Below are positions 7,994 through 14,676 of a stretch of 45,292 bases of DNA, piece after piece. Both the position numbers and the translations under genes were made by a program. Position 1 is the stretch's first letter. Each line of letters opens with the position of its first letter. The stretch is taken from assembly GCA_023143095.1 (NCBI GenBank), contig JAGLIF010000007.1:1-45292 (forward strand), read 5' to 3'. The notes under the pieces are model-generated. The model searched no databases and was not told the origin of the DNA. It worked only from the letters and a program-made list of their open reading frames with translations. Source of the stretch: Candidatus Altimarinota bacterium (GTDB lineage: Bacteria; Patescibacteriota; Gracilibacteria; UBA4473).

Positions 7994-8320
7994 ATGAAAG
8001 CACATTTGAGACGAGTTCGAATTTCACCAAAGAAAACGAATCTGGTAGCAGGATTGGTTCGAGGGAAAGATGCTGTGGAGGCACTGAGCTTTTTGAAATT
8101 TGCACCACAAAAAGCAGGAGCGGTACTTTATAAAGTTTTGCATTCTGCGGTAGCTAATGCAGAAAATATTGGTGGAAAAATTCGAGAGAATTTAAAAATT
8201 AAATCTATTGTGGTAAACAAAGGTCCTTTTTATAAACGAAGCCAGCCTTCGACAAGGGGACGAGCATTGCCGATTAGTAAACCAACGGCACATATTTCAG
8301 TAGAATTAGAAGAAAAATAA
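7994..8320 (+). CDS. rplV: 50S ribosomal protein L22
   Basis: Exit-tunnel protein whose beta hairpin, with L4, narrows the tunnel. 108 residues. Family marks are MKAHLRRVRISPKKTNLVAGLVRGK, AVLYKVLHSAVANAEN, the hairpin with VVNKGPFYKRSQPSTRGRALPI, and TAHISVELEE. Full length, 14 bp before rpsC. Confidence 0.97.
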   Translation: MKAHLRRVRISPKKTNLVAGLVRGKDAVEALSFLKFAPQKAGAVLYKVLHSAVANAENIGGKIRENLKIKSIVVNKGPFYKRSQPSTRGRALPISKPTAHISVELEEK

Positions 8321-8334
8321 TATTTAAATAATTT

Positions 8335-8979
8335 ATGGGAAAAAAAGTTTCACCGATTTCGCTTCGAATAGGAATTACTCGTACTTGGGATTCTAAATGG
8401 TATTCTAAAAGGGGTTATAAAGAGAAATTTTTACAAGATTTAGCGATTCGAAAATTCTTGGAAAAGAAATTAGCCTCTGCAGGGATTTCTCGGATAGAAA
8501 TTATTCGAAGTGTTGGAAAAGTTAAAATCACTATTCATACGCCAAAACCAGGAATGATTGTTGGTCGAGGAGGTGAAGCTATTGGATTATTACAAAGAGA
8601 ACTTATTGGAATATTTAAAGAACTTTTTGATGTAAGTGTACAAGAGGTTCGACGACCTGATGCTGATGCTAAGTTGATTGCTGAAAATGTAGCTGGTCAA
8701 ATTACTCGTCGTTTTCCTTATCGACGAGTAGCCAAAATGGCACTGGAGAAGGCAAGAGAATCAGGAGTTAAAGGAGTTAAGATTCTTATTGCAGGACGAT
8801 TAAATGGTGTAGATATTGCTCGATCTGAGAAATATTCCTACGGACAAGTTCCATTGCATACACTTCGAGCGAAAATTGATTATGCTCATGCAGGAGCAGA
8901 TACAGCTTATGGAGTGATTGGTGTTAAGGTTTGGGTGTATCATGGGTTGGTTTTCAAAAACCAAAGTATAGAGGGGTAA
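8335..8979 (+). CDS. rpsC: 30S ribosomal protein S3
   Basis: Protein of the mRNA entry channel. 214 residues. It begins MGKKVSPISLRIGITRTWDSKWYSKRGY and has the KH domain with IHTPKPGMIVGRGGEAIGLLQREL. The C-terminal domain follows with RRPDADAKLIAENVAGQITRRFPYRR, GVKILIAGRLNGVDIARSE and GVIGVKVWVYHG. The C-terminal tail is short compared with E. coli (233 residues). The next gene lies 131 bp away, behind a repeat and a new promoter, so this may be the last gene of the first transcription unit, or readthrough may occur. Confidence 0.98.
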   Translation: MGKKVSPISLRIGITRTWDSKWYSKRGYKEKFLQDLAIRKFLEKKLASAGISRIEIIRSVGKVKITIHTPKPGMIVGRGGEAIGLLQRELIGIFKELFDVSVQEVRRPDADAKLIAENVAGQITRRFPYRRVAKMALEKARESGVKGVKILIAGRLNGVDIARSEKYSYGQVPLHTLRAKIDYAHAGADTAYGVIGVKVWVYHGLVFKNQSIEG

Positions 8980-9006
8980 ATAAAAGTTATGAAATTTTAT
9001 AAAGGT

Positions 9007-9084
9007 TGTCCTGAATTTGTTTCAGTATTTCCTTTTAAAACTACAATAAAAAAACCTTGACAGTCATTGGTTTATACATAAAAT
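9007..9084 (+). promoter_or_regulatory. Repeat remnant and promoter between S3 and L16
   Basis: GTCCTGAATTTGTTTCAG (9008-9025) is a degraded copy of the GTCCTGAAC...GTTTCAGGA repeat hairpin. After it comes a promoter: TTGACA (9057-9062), 16-bp spacer, TAAAAT (9079-9084), then CGCTCGGCTT. ATG 9111 lies 26 bp after the -10. The -10 and the following segment closely match the L6 promoter. Confidence 0.75.
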
Positions 9085-9110
9085 CGCTCGGCTTATTCTT
9101 ATTAAATACG

Positions 9111-9527
9111 ATGCTACAGCCAAAAAGAACGAAGTACAGAAAACTTCATCGATTGAGATCTCAGAACAAAGGAGTTGCAACGAGAGGTTCAGTAATTTCG
9201 TTTGGGGAAATTGGGCTAAAGGCTGTTACTGCAGGAGAAATTACTGCACGACAAATTGAGGCAGCTAGACGAACAATTGCACGATCTGTTAAACGAGGTG
9301 GAAAAGTTTGGGTTCGTATTTTTCCTGATAAAGTGTTAACTGCCAAATCAGGAGAAGTTCCAATGGGATCGGGTAAAGGTGCTCCAGATAAATGGGTAGC
9401 TCAAGTTCTTCCAGGAAAAATTCTCTTTGAGATGTCTGGTGTTGAGGAAGAATTGATGCGAAAAGCAATGAAACTGGCCTCTTATAAATTGTGTGTAAAG
9501 AGTAAAGTTATCGGAACTGAAATTTAA
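9111..9527 (+). CDS. rplP: 50S ribosomal protein L16
   Basis: Large-subunit protein at the A-site tRNA elbow. The start is ATG 9111, giving [21 protein letters not shown]; an in-frame TTG at 9057 would fall on the promoter -35 and is rejected. 138 residues, usual length. Motifs: the KRTKYRK start, [65 protein letters not shown]. First gene of the second unit; rpmC starts 4 bp downstream. Confidence 0.98.
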   Translation: MLQPKRTKYRKLHRLRSQNKGVATRGSVISFGEIGLKAVTAGEITARQIEAARRTIARSVKRGGKVWVRIFPDKVLTAKSGEVPMGSGKGAPDKWVAQVLPGKILFEMSGVEEELMRKAMKLASYKLCVKSKVIGTEI

Positions 9528-9531
9528 TAAC

Positions 9532-9720
9532 ATGAAAATTCAAGAATTACGGCAATTGACACAGAAGAAACTGAATGACAAGTTGGCGACTTTGCGTCGG
9601 GCGTTGGCAGTAAAGCGTTTTCATTCGAAAACAGGACAAGATCAAAAAACTTCAAATATTCGAGAGTTGAAAAAAACGATTGCTCGAATTCTTACTATTC
9701 TTCGTAACGAGAAAAAATAA
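9532..9720 (+). CDS. rpmC: 50S ribosomal protein L29
   Basis: Small two-helix protein near the exit tunnel. 62 residues: MKIQELRQLTQKKLNDKLATLRRALAVKRFHSKTGQ, then NIRELKKTIARILTILR. It keeps the family pattern of an LxxEL-like first helix and the IRxLKKxIARxxTxLR second helix. Its TAA stop shares one base with the rpsQ start (TAATG), which suggests coupled translation. Confidence 0.95.
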   Translation: MKIQELRQLTQKKLNDKLATLRRALAVKRFHSKTGQDQKTSNIRELKKTIARILTILRNEKK

Positions 9721-9953
9721 TGATTACCAAAAAAGGCAGTATTGTAAAAATATCCGGAAAAAAGACGGTAAAAGTAGCTGTAAATGAATACCGTATGCAT
9801 CCAAAATATAAAAAGCAATTTCGAATTACAAAAAACTTTTTGGTGCATGATGAGTCAGAAACAGCCAAGGTGGGAGATGAAGTGGTAATACAACAAGCTC
9901 GTCCTGTATCAAAGCGTAAGTCTTGGGTACTTGTAGACTCTTCAAAAAATTAA
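9720..9953 (+). CDS. rpsQ: 30S ribosomal protein S17
   Basis: Primary 16S-rRNA-binding protein of the body of the small subunit, with an OB fold. 77 residues. It shows [66 protein letters not shown], all usual for S17. The ATG overlaps the rpmC stop by one base. The usual HP[KL]Y motif is present as HPKY. Confidence 0.96.
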   Translation: MITKKGSIVKISGKKTVKVAVNEYRMHPKYKKQFRITKNFLVHDESETAKVGDEVVIQQARPVSKRKSWVLVDSSKN

Positions 9954-9970
9954 GTGAAAAACAGAAAAGA

Positions 9971-10339
9971 ATGATTCAACATATGACACGGCTTCGAGTA
10001 GCAGATAACACAGGTGCAAAAGAGGTGATGTGTATCAAAGTGTTGGGAGGTTCTAAACGACGATATGCTCGAGTTGGGGATGTTATAGTAGTGACTGTAA
10101 AAATGGCGGCTCCAAAAGGAGTGGTAAAGAAGAAATCGGTAGAAAAAGCAGTTATTGTTCGACAAATTTCTCCTATTCGGAGAAAAGATGGGTCGTATTT
10201 GAGATTTGATGAAAATGCGGTTGTGATTGTTAATACTGAAAATCAGCCAAAAGGGACTCGGGTATTTGGTCCTATTGCGAGAGAACTTCGGGCTCGAGGT
10301 TTTCAAAAGATTATTTCACTAGCTCCTGAAGTATTGTAA
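9971..10339 (+). CDS. rplN: 50S ribosomal protein L14
   Basis: Large-subunit interface protein. ATG 9971 gives the usual start [28 protein letters not shown]; an in-frame upstream TTG inside rpsQ would add an unlikely leader. 122 residues, standard length. Later motifs: [39 protein letters not shown] and [27 protein letters not shown]. It starts 17 bp after rpsQ and ends 2 bp before rplX. Confidence 0.98.
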   Translation: MIQHMTRLRVADNTGAKEVMCIKVLGGSKRRYARVGDVIVVTVKMAAPKGVVKKKSVEKAVIVRQISPIRRKDGSYLRFDENAVVIVNTENQPKGTRVFGPIARELRARGFQKIISLAPEVL

Positions 10340-10341
10340 AA

Positions 10342-10710
10342 ATGAAATTAAAAATTAGAGATTCGGTTATGGTTATGGTGGGAAAAGATAAAGGTAAAAC
10401 AGGGTCTCTTGTTAAAATAAATCGAGAAAAAGGTTTAGTTTTTGTAGAGGGAATTAATAAAAAGATTAAACATGTGAAAGGACGAGAAGGTAATCCTGGA
10501 GAACGAGTAGAGTTTTTTGCACCAATAGCTATTTCAAATGTGGCGATTATTGATCCTAAAACTAAAAAGCCTTCCCGAATCGGATATAATGTTGATGCTC
10601 ATGGAGTAAAGGTTCGAATATCTAAGAAATCAGGAGAAGTGCTTGTGACATCGTCTTCTAAAAAAGCAGGGATGAAAAAAGAAGCTCCTGCTAAAGTAAT
10701 AAAAGCTTAA
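10342..10710 (+). CDS. rplX: 50S ribosomal protein L24
   Basis: Assembly-initiating protein with a KOW domain. 122 residues. The KOW motif is seen at the N-terminus (DSVMVMVGKDKGKTGSLVKINREKGLVFVEGINKKIKHVK), then GERVEFFAPIAISNVAIIDPKTKKPSRIGY. The last 25 or so residues are a basic, Ala/Lys-rich tail (SSSKKAGMKKEAPAKVIKA), longer than in many relatives. 2 bp after rplN. Confidence 0.97.
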   Translation: MKLKIRDSVMVMVGKDKGKTGSLVKINREKGLVFVEGINKKIKHVKGREGNPGERVEFFAPIAISNVAIIDPKTKKPSRIGYNVDAHGVKVRISKKSGEVLVTSSSKKAGMKKEAPAKVIKA

Positions 10711-10737
10711 ATTTAAAAATTGTATAGAAAATTTGAT

Positions 10738-11295
10738 ATGAAATCTCAATTGTTAGAACGGTACCAAAAAGAAATTGCTCCTAGCCTTATGAAGGAGTTA
10801 AGTATTAAGAATCCTATGGAACTTCCGCGAATTGAAAAAATTGCGGTTAATGTGGGAGCTGGATCTTATCTTCTGCGAATAGGGAAAAAGAGTCCAGAAG
10901 AAGTTGAAGAAGCTGTTGCGAAAATTACTGGACAAAAACCAGTTGTTCGAAGTGCAAAAAAGGCTGTTTCGAATTTTAAATTACGAGAAGGAATGCCGGT
11001 TGGTGTTTCTGTAACACTTCGAAATGAACAAGCTTATAATTTTTTGGATAAGGTAATTAATATTGTTTTTCCTCGGGTTAGAGGTTTTCAAGGTGTGAAA
11101 CGAAATATTTTTGATAAAAATGGAAACTGTGCGGTTGGATTTGCTGAACATACGGTTTTTCCTGAAATAAATGTAGATGATAGTCGAAGAGTTCATGGTG
11201 TTCAATTTACTATTGTTTTTTCTTCTAGAAACAAAAAACATAACATGAAACTTTTGGAGAATTTTGGATTTCCTTTTAAAAAGGAAAAAAAATAA
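10738..11295 (+). CDS. rplE: 50S ribosomal protein L5
   Basis: Central-protuberance protein that binds 5S rRNA. ATG 10738 (MKSQLLERYQKEIAPSLMKE) is preferred over an in-frame TTG six codons upstream. 185 residues, close to the usual 179. Motifs: NPMELPRIEKIAVNVGAGSY, ITGQKPVVRSAKKAVSNFKLREGMPVGVSVTLR, FPRVRGFQGVKRNIFDKNGNCAVGFAEHTVFPEI. The residues after NVGAG are somewhat diverged. 27 bp after rplX. Confidence 0.98.
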   Translation: MKSQLLERYQKEIAPSLMKELSIKNPMELPRIEKIAVNVGAGSYLLRIGKKSPEEVEEAVAKITGQKPVVRSAKKAVSNFKLREGMPVGVSVTLRNEQAYNFLDKVINIVFPRVRGFQGVKRNIFDKNGNCAVGFAEHTVFPEINVDDSRRVHGVQFTIVFSSRNKKHNMKLLENFGFPFKKEKK

Positions 11296-11321
11296 TTATA
11301 ACTTTTAAATTTTTTTAAAAT

Positions 11322-11546
11322 ATGGCTCGAAAATCAATCGTAACAAAATCTCAAAAATTCATGGAACGGGTACTTCTAGCGAAAAAAGAAGGACGGAAAG
11401 TTGAATATTCTTCACGGGCCTATAATAGGTGCAGTCTTTGTGGTCGACCGCGAGGATATATGAGAGATTTTGGTATTTGCCGATGTTGTTTCCGGGAACA
11501 TGCTGAAAAAGGATTAATTCCAGGAGTAAGAAAATCTTCTTGGTAA
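11322..11546 (+). CDS. rpsN: 30S ribosomal protein S14, zinc-binding type
   Basis: Head protein of the small subunit. 74 residues, about 13 more than the usual zinc-type S14. Two cysteine pairs, CSLC and CRCC (CxxC-x12-CxxC), mark the zinc-ribbon form. Family stretches are [41 protein letters not shown]. The N-terminal basic part is longer than normal. 26 bp after rplE, 40 bp before rpsH. Confidence 0.97.
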   Translation: MARKSIVTKSQKFMERVLLAKKEGRKVEYSSRAYNRCSLCGRPRGYMRDFGICRCCFREHAEKGLIPGVRKSSW

Positions 11547-11586
11547 AATAACCGTAAATGATTAATTAAAATTAGTAACTAATACA

Positions 11587-11961
11587 ATGACAGATCCAAT
11601 AGCAGACCTTCTTACGAGAATTCGAAACGCACAAATGGCAGAAAATCCTTCATTGGAGCTACCTTATTCCAAAGAAAAAGAGTCCATTGCAAATGTGATG
11701 AAGAAGAATAAATTTTTGGCTGAAGTGAAAAAGGACGAATCTGGGAAATTTCCAGTTCTTGTTTTAACCTTAGTAGAAAAAACATTAGAGCTGAAAAGAG
11801 TTTCTCGTCCAGGACAACGGATATTTGTAAAATCAGATAATATTCGAAAAGTGCTCAATGGGTTTGGGATTGCGATTATTTCTACTTCAAAAGGTGTTAT
11901 GACTGGATACGAAGCACGGAAACTTAATATTGGAGGAGAGTTTCTATGTACAGTGAGTTAA
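11587..11961 (+). CDS. rpsH: 30S ribosomal protein S8
   Basis: Central-domain 16S-rRNA-binding protein. 124 residues, marginally short for the family. It shows MTDPIADLLTRIRNAQ, a middle strand region PVLVLTLVEK, VSRPGQRIFVKSDNIRKVLNGFGIAIISTSKGVMT, and the C-terminal rRNA-binding GYEARKLNIGGEFLCTV. In E. coli S8 is the spc-operon repressor. Here it ends the second unit; rplF is 509 bp away behind repeats and a promoter. Confidence 0.97.
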   Translation: MTDPIADLLTRIRNAQMAENPSLELPYSKEKESIANVMKKNKFLAEVKKDESGKFPVLVLTLVEKTLELKRVSRPGQRIFVKSDNIRKVLNGFGIAIISTSKGVMTGYEARKLNIGGEFLCTVS

Positions 11962-12417
11962 TTTGTATTTAGCGCTTATTTTTAAAAAAGATTATTTTTT
12001 TGTACGAAATTGGTTCTTTAAGATTGGATTCATTTTCATCTTTCCTCATTCCTGCGAAGGCAGGAACCCATTTTCATTCCATTCTTTTTATAACTAAAAA
12101 GAACCAAAAAGTTTTGAGGGTAAAAAAACTCGCTAAGAGGTGTTATTTACCTAAAATTTATTTTTTATGTCGCTCAAACACGGTTTTACCCTCAAACTCC
12201 CAGAGCTTACTTTCCTCTTGTATTGTCATCTTGTGTTTAATACTTTAGGAAACCCTGATAAATAAACTTACAATAAATAATATTTTCTTGTTCAAAACTA
12301 AGTTAGTCCCGTTCTCTTTTTGTTTTTATCAATGTTTCCTCAATAGGAAAATTACTCATTAATTTTTGTTATATATAGAAATAAAAAAGGTAGTTTTTCA
12401 GTTGGTGAAAAAACTTC
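11962..12417. repeat. Repeat-filled spacer inside the ribosomal cluster
   Basis: No credible gene lies in this 456-bp stretch. It holds a REP-like hairpin CATTCCTGCGAAGGCAGG (12047-12064), then an inverted pair GAGGGTAAAA (12116-12125) and TTTTACCCTC (12184-12193). A 38-bp module at 12176-12213 recurs inverted at 30747-30784 with three differences. The fourth item is a 94-bp unit at 12247-12340 bounded by AGGAAACCCTGATAAA and TTTATCAATGTTTCCT. That last pair matches the end sequence of the dispersed composite repeat. Confidence 0.75.
12247..12340. mobile_element. Small MITE-like unit with terminal inverted repeats
   Basis: 94 bp with 16-bp ends that pair with each other at 14 of 16 positions (AGGAAACCCTGATAAA and the complement of TTTATCAATGTTTCCT). 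The inside is AT-rich with no ORF. The same end sequence occurs singly at 87, 18585, 24334, 27524, 30785 and 45200. No target duplication could be made out. Confidence 0.5.
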
Positions 12418-12445
12418 TTGACAGAATCTGGCTTATCCATAAAAT
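12418..12445 (+). promoter_or_regulatory. Promoter of the L6-SecY unit
   Basis: TTGACA (12418-12423), 16-bp spacer, TAAAAT (12440-12445), followed by CGCCAGGCTTTT. ATG 12471 is 25 bp beyond the -10. The -10, the GC-rich segment after it and the GGCTT are shared with the L16 promoter at 9057. Confidence 0.75.
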
Positions 12446-12470
12446 CGCCAGGCTTTTTTGGAATAAATGT

Positions 12471-13019
12471 ATGTCTAGAATAGGAAAAAAATCGGTTTTG
12501 ATCCCTCAGGGTGTAGAAGTTTCTGTTATAGGAGATAAGGTTGTTGTGAAAGGTCCAAAAGGGACGCTTGAACAATCTATTGAACAGGAGTTTGTAAGCG
12601 TTAAAGTGGAAGATGGACAAGTTATTGTCGATCGAAAAAATGATGAAAAAACCACTAGAGCGCGGCACGGACTATACAGAAGCTTAATTAACAATCTTAT
12701 TGATGGTGTTTCTACAGGGTTTACAAAACAATTAGAAATTCGAGGTGTTGGATATCGAGGACAGGTGAATGGGAAGGTTTTAGAGATGAATCTTGGTTAT
12801 TCTCATCCGATTAAATATACTTTTCCAGAAGGAATTGAAGTGAAGTTTGAGGAAAAAAGTCAGACTTTACTTTCTGTATTTGGAATTGATAAACAATTAG
12901 TAGGTTCTATTGCAGCCAAAATCAGATCTTATCGAAAGCCAGAGCCTTATAAGGGAAAAGGAATTCGGTATGCAGATGAGCATGTGGCAATAAAAGCTGG
13001 TAAGTCTGCTAAGAAATAA
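12471..13019 (+). CDS. rplF: 50S ribosomal protein L6
   Basis: Large-subunit protein near the factor-binding site. ATG 12471 gives the standard MSRIGKKSVLIPQGVEV start; longer in-frame starts would cross the promoter. 182 residues, two alpha/beta repeats. Motifs: VVKGPKGTLEQ, TTRARHGLYRSLINNLIDGVSTGFTKQLEIRGVGYR and the C-terminal GIDKQLVGSIAAKIRSYRKPEPYKGKGIRY. First gene of the third unit, 15 bp before rplR. Confidence 0.98.
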   Translation: MSRIGKKSVLIPQGVEVSVIGDKVVVKGPKGTLEQSIEQEFVSVKVEDGQVIVDRKNDEKTTRARHGLYRSLINNLIDGVSTGFTKQLEIRGVGYRGQVNGKVLEMNLGYSHPIKYTFPEGIEVKFEEKSQTLLSVFGIDKQLVGSIAAKIRSYRKPEPYKGKGIRYADEHVAIKAGKSAKK

Positions 13020-13034
13020 TTAAATTATTAAGAA

Positions 13035-13373
13035 ATGAAGGTACAATCTAAAAATCAACGAAGACTTTCTCGAGCAAGAAAGACTCATGCGAAAGCAAGG
13101 ATTTCTCAAAAACCTCGATTGATTGTTTTTCGATCGTTGAAAGCGGTTTATGCACAAATTATGGATGATCAGGTAGGAAAAGTTTTATGTGGAACTTCTA
13201 GTTTAAAGGTTAAGTCAGGGTTAGAGGGTGCTAAGATGGTTGGATCTGAGATTGCTAAATTGGCAAAGTCCAAAAAAGTTTCAGAGGTAGCCTTTGATCG
13301 AAATGGATATCAATATTTGGGGCAAATTAAAGCATTAGCTGATGCGGCGAGAAAAGGGGGGTTAAAATTTTAA
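13035..13373 (+). CDS. rplR: 50S ribosomal protein L18
   Basis: 5S-rRNA-binding protein of the central protuberance. 112 residues. It has a basic N-terminus (RRLSRARKTHAKARISQKPRLIVFRSLKAVYAQIMDD), then AKMVGSEIAKLAKSKKVSEVAFDRNGYQYLGQIKALADAARKGGLKF, the usual family ending. Full length. The next gene is 31 bp on. Confidence 0.97.
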   Translation: MKVQSKNQRRLSRARKTHAKARISQKPRLIVFRSLKAVYAQIMDDQVGKVLCGTSSLKVKSGLEGAKMVGSEIAKLAKSKKVSEVAFDRNGYQYLGQIKALADAARKGGLKF

Positions 13374-13404
13374 AATCTTTTAGTTATTTCTATTTACTGA
13401 AATT

Positions 13405-14103
13405 ATGACAGAAAAAAATACAAGCGTTGTCGAAAAAAAGAAAGAAGTTGCGGCAGCAGCATCTGTTTCTGGTTTTAAGCCAGAAAAGAATGATGATCGA
13501 CGATCTAAAAAGGGTCGGAGAGGTGGCAATAAGCGAAGACGACGAGAACCGAAAGAGTTTGAAGAAGCTATCTTACAAGTTCGACGAGTTACGCGGGTAA
13601 CAAAAGGAGGACGACAATTGCGGTTTAGTGTTTCAGTTGTAATTGGAGATCAGAAAGGACGAGTAGGTTTTGCAAATGGAAAGTCATCAGAAGTGATGTT
13701 AGGTGTGCAAAAGGCTATTGCAACAGCGAAGAAAAAATTGATAAAAGTTCCTATTTTTGAAGATTCTATTCCACATGCAGTAGTTTCGAAGTATAAAGCT
13801 TCTCAAGTATATCTATTTCCAGCTCAAGAAGGTAAGGGAGTGATTGCGGGAAGCTCAGTACGGAAAATTTTGGAATTGGCAGGAATTAAAAATGTGCTTT
13901 CTAAGATGCATGGTTCACGAAATAAAATTAATGCAGCATATGCAACGATTGAAGCTTTAAAACAATTACAAAACAGATCGCCTAAAAGAGTTGTAAAAGA
14001 AGAGGAAGAAGAAAAAGCTGTTGTGGAAGAAGTGAAAGAAACAAAGAAGATAGAAAAGAAAGTGGAAAAAAAAGCTTCGGCTGAAAAATCCACTAAAAAA
14101 TAA
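13405..14103 (+). CDS. rpsE: 30S ribosomal protein S5 with long charged tails
   Basis: Small-subunit protein important for decoding accuracy. 232 residues against about 165 in E. coli. The core (about 50-195) carries VRRVTRVTKGGRQLRFSVSVVIGDQKGRVGFANGKSSEV, IPHAVVSKYKASQVYLFPA and GVIAGSSVRKILELAGIKNVLSKMHGSRNKINAAYATIEAL. An Arg/Lys-rich N-terminal extension of about 50 residues and an acidic/basic C-terminal tail (EEEEEKAVVEEVKETKK...) surround it. rplO follows directly after 24 bp: there is no rpmD (L30) in between, where most bacteria have one. Confidence 0.98.
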   Translation: MTEKNTSVVEKKKEVAAAASVSGFKPEKNDDRRSKKGRRGGNKRRRREPKEFEEAILQVRRVTRVTKGGRQLRFSVSVVIGDQKGRVGFANGKSSEVMLGVQKAIATAKKKLIKVPIFEDSIPHAVVSKYKASQVYLFPAQEGKGVIAGSSVRKILELAGIKNVLSKMHGSRNKINAAYATIEALKQLQNRSPKRVVKEEEEEKAVVEEVKETKKIEKKVEKKASAEKSTKK

Positions 14104-14127
14104 TTTAGATTTATAAGATTTTGAAGT

Positions 14128-14571
14128 ATGAAATTACATGAGTTAGCACCGAAAATTAAAAAACCTGCTCGGAGACGAAAGGGACAAGGAAATGCAACGG
14201 GTAATGGAACATATGCAGGAAGAGGTTGTAATGGACAAAATTCTCGTTCTGGTGGTGGAGTAAGATTGGGGTTTGAAGGAGGACAAACTACATTGATCCA
14301 ACGAATGCCAAAAAATAAAGGGTTTCGAAATATAAATCGAGTAGAATCTCAAGTGATAAAGTTGGGGCAACTGGAAGAATCTTTTGAAGATGGAGAGAAA
14401 GTAAATCTTGCTTCATTGTTAGAAAAAGGTCTTATTGGAAAAAATGATACCAAAGTAAAAATTTTGACAGAGGGGACACTTGAAAAAAAAATAATAGTAG
14501 AAGCTGGAATTTTATTCTCTGTTACAGCCAAAGCGGCTATTGAAAAAGCTGGGGGAACCATTGCTTCATAA
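14128..14571 (+). CDS. rplO: 50S ribosomal protein L15
   Basis: Late-assembly large-subunit protein. 147 residues. It starts MKLHELAPKIKKPARRRKGQGNATGNGTYAGRGCNGQNSRSGGGVRLGFEGGQTTLIQRMPKNKGF, the glycine-rich RNA-binding part of L15. The C-terminal globular part ends with KAAIEKAGGTI. Full length. A weak hairpin and T-run lie between it and secY. Confidence 0.97.
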   Translation: MKLHELAPKIKKPARRRKGQGNATGNGTYAGRGCNGQNSRSGGGVRLGFEGGQTTLIQRMPKNKGFRNINRVESQVIKLGQLEESFEDGEKVNLASLLEKGLIGKNDTKVKILTEGTLEKKIIVEAGILFSVTAKAAIEKAGGTIAS

Positions 14572-14576
14572 GAATT

Positions 14577-14605
14577 GGTCATATGAAAAATAAGACCTTT
14601 TTTTT
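14577..14605 (+). terminator. Weak hairpin with T-run between rplO and secY
   Basis: GGTC (14577-14580) and GACC (14594-14597) enclose an AT-rich loop and are followed by eight T. The stem is short (four base pairs, with more possible after a mismatch), so it may only attenuate transcription into secY. Confidence 0.4.
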
Positions 14606-14676
14606 ATATTAATTAAAAATGTTTTGCTGAAATTTGCAAAATACATACAATTCGTTCGAATTATTGTTTTTATAAA

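Noticed and set aside
9057-9110. Longer L16 reading frame from TTG 9057
   Set aside because: The TTG is the -35 box of a good promoter, and the family start [11 protein letters not shown] fits ATG 9111.
12000-12248. Possible 82-residue gene in the S8-L6 spacer
   Set aside because: It is made of repeat modules (REP hairpin and the 38-bp module), has a TTG-type start and no protein-like pattern.
12366-12470. Longer L6 reading frame from TTG 12366
   Set aside because: It runs through the promoter at 12418-12445; MSRIGKK at 12471 is the family start.
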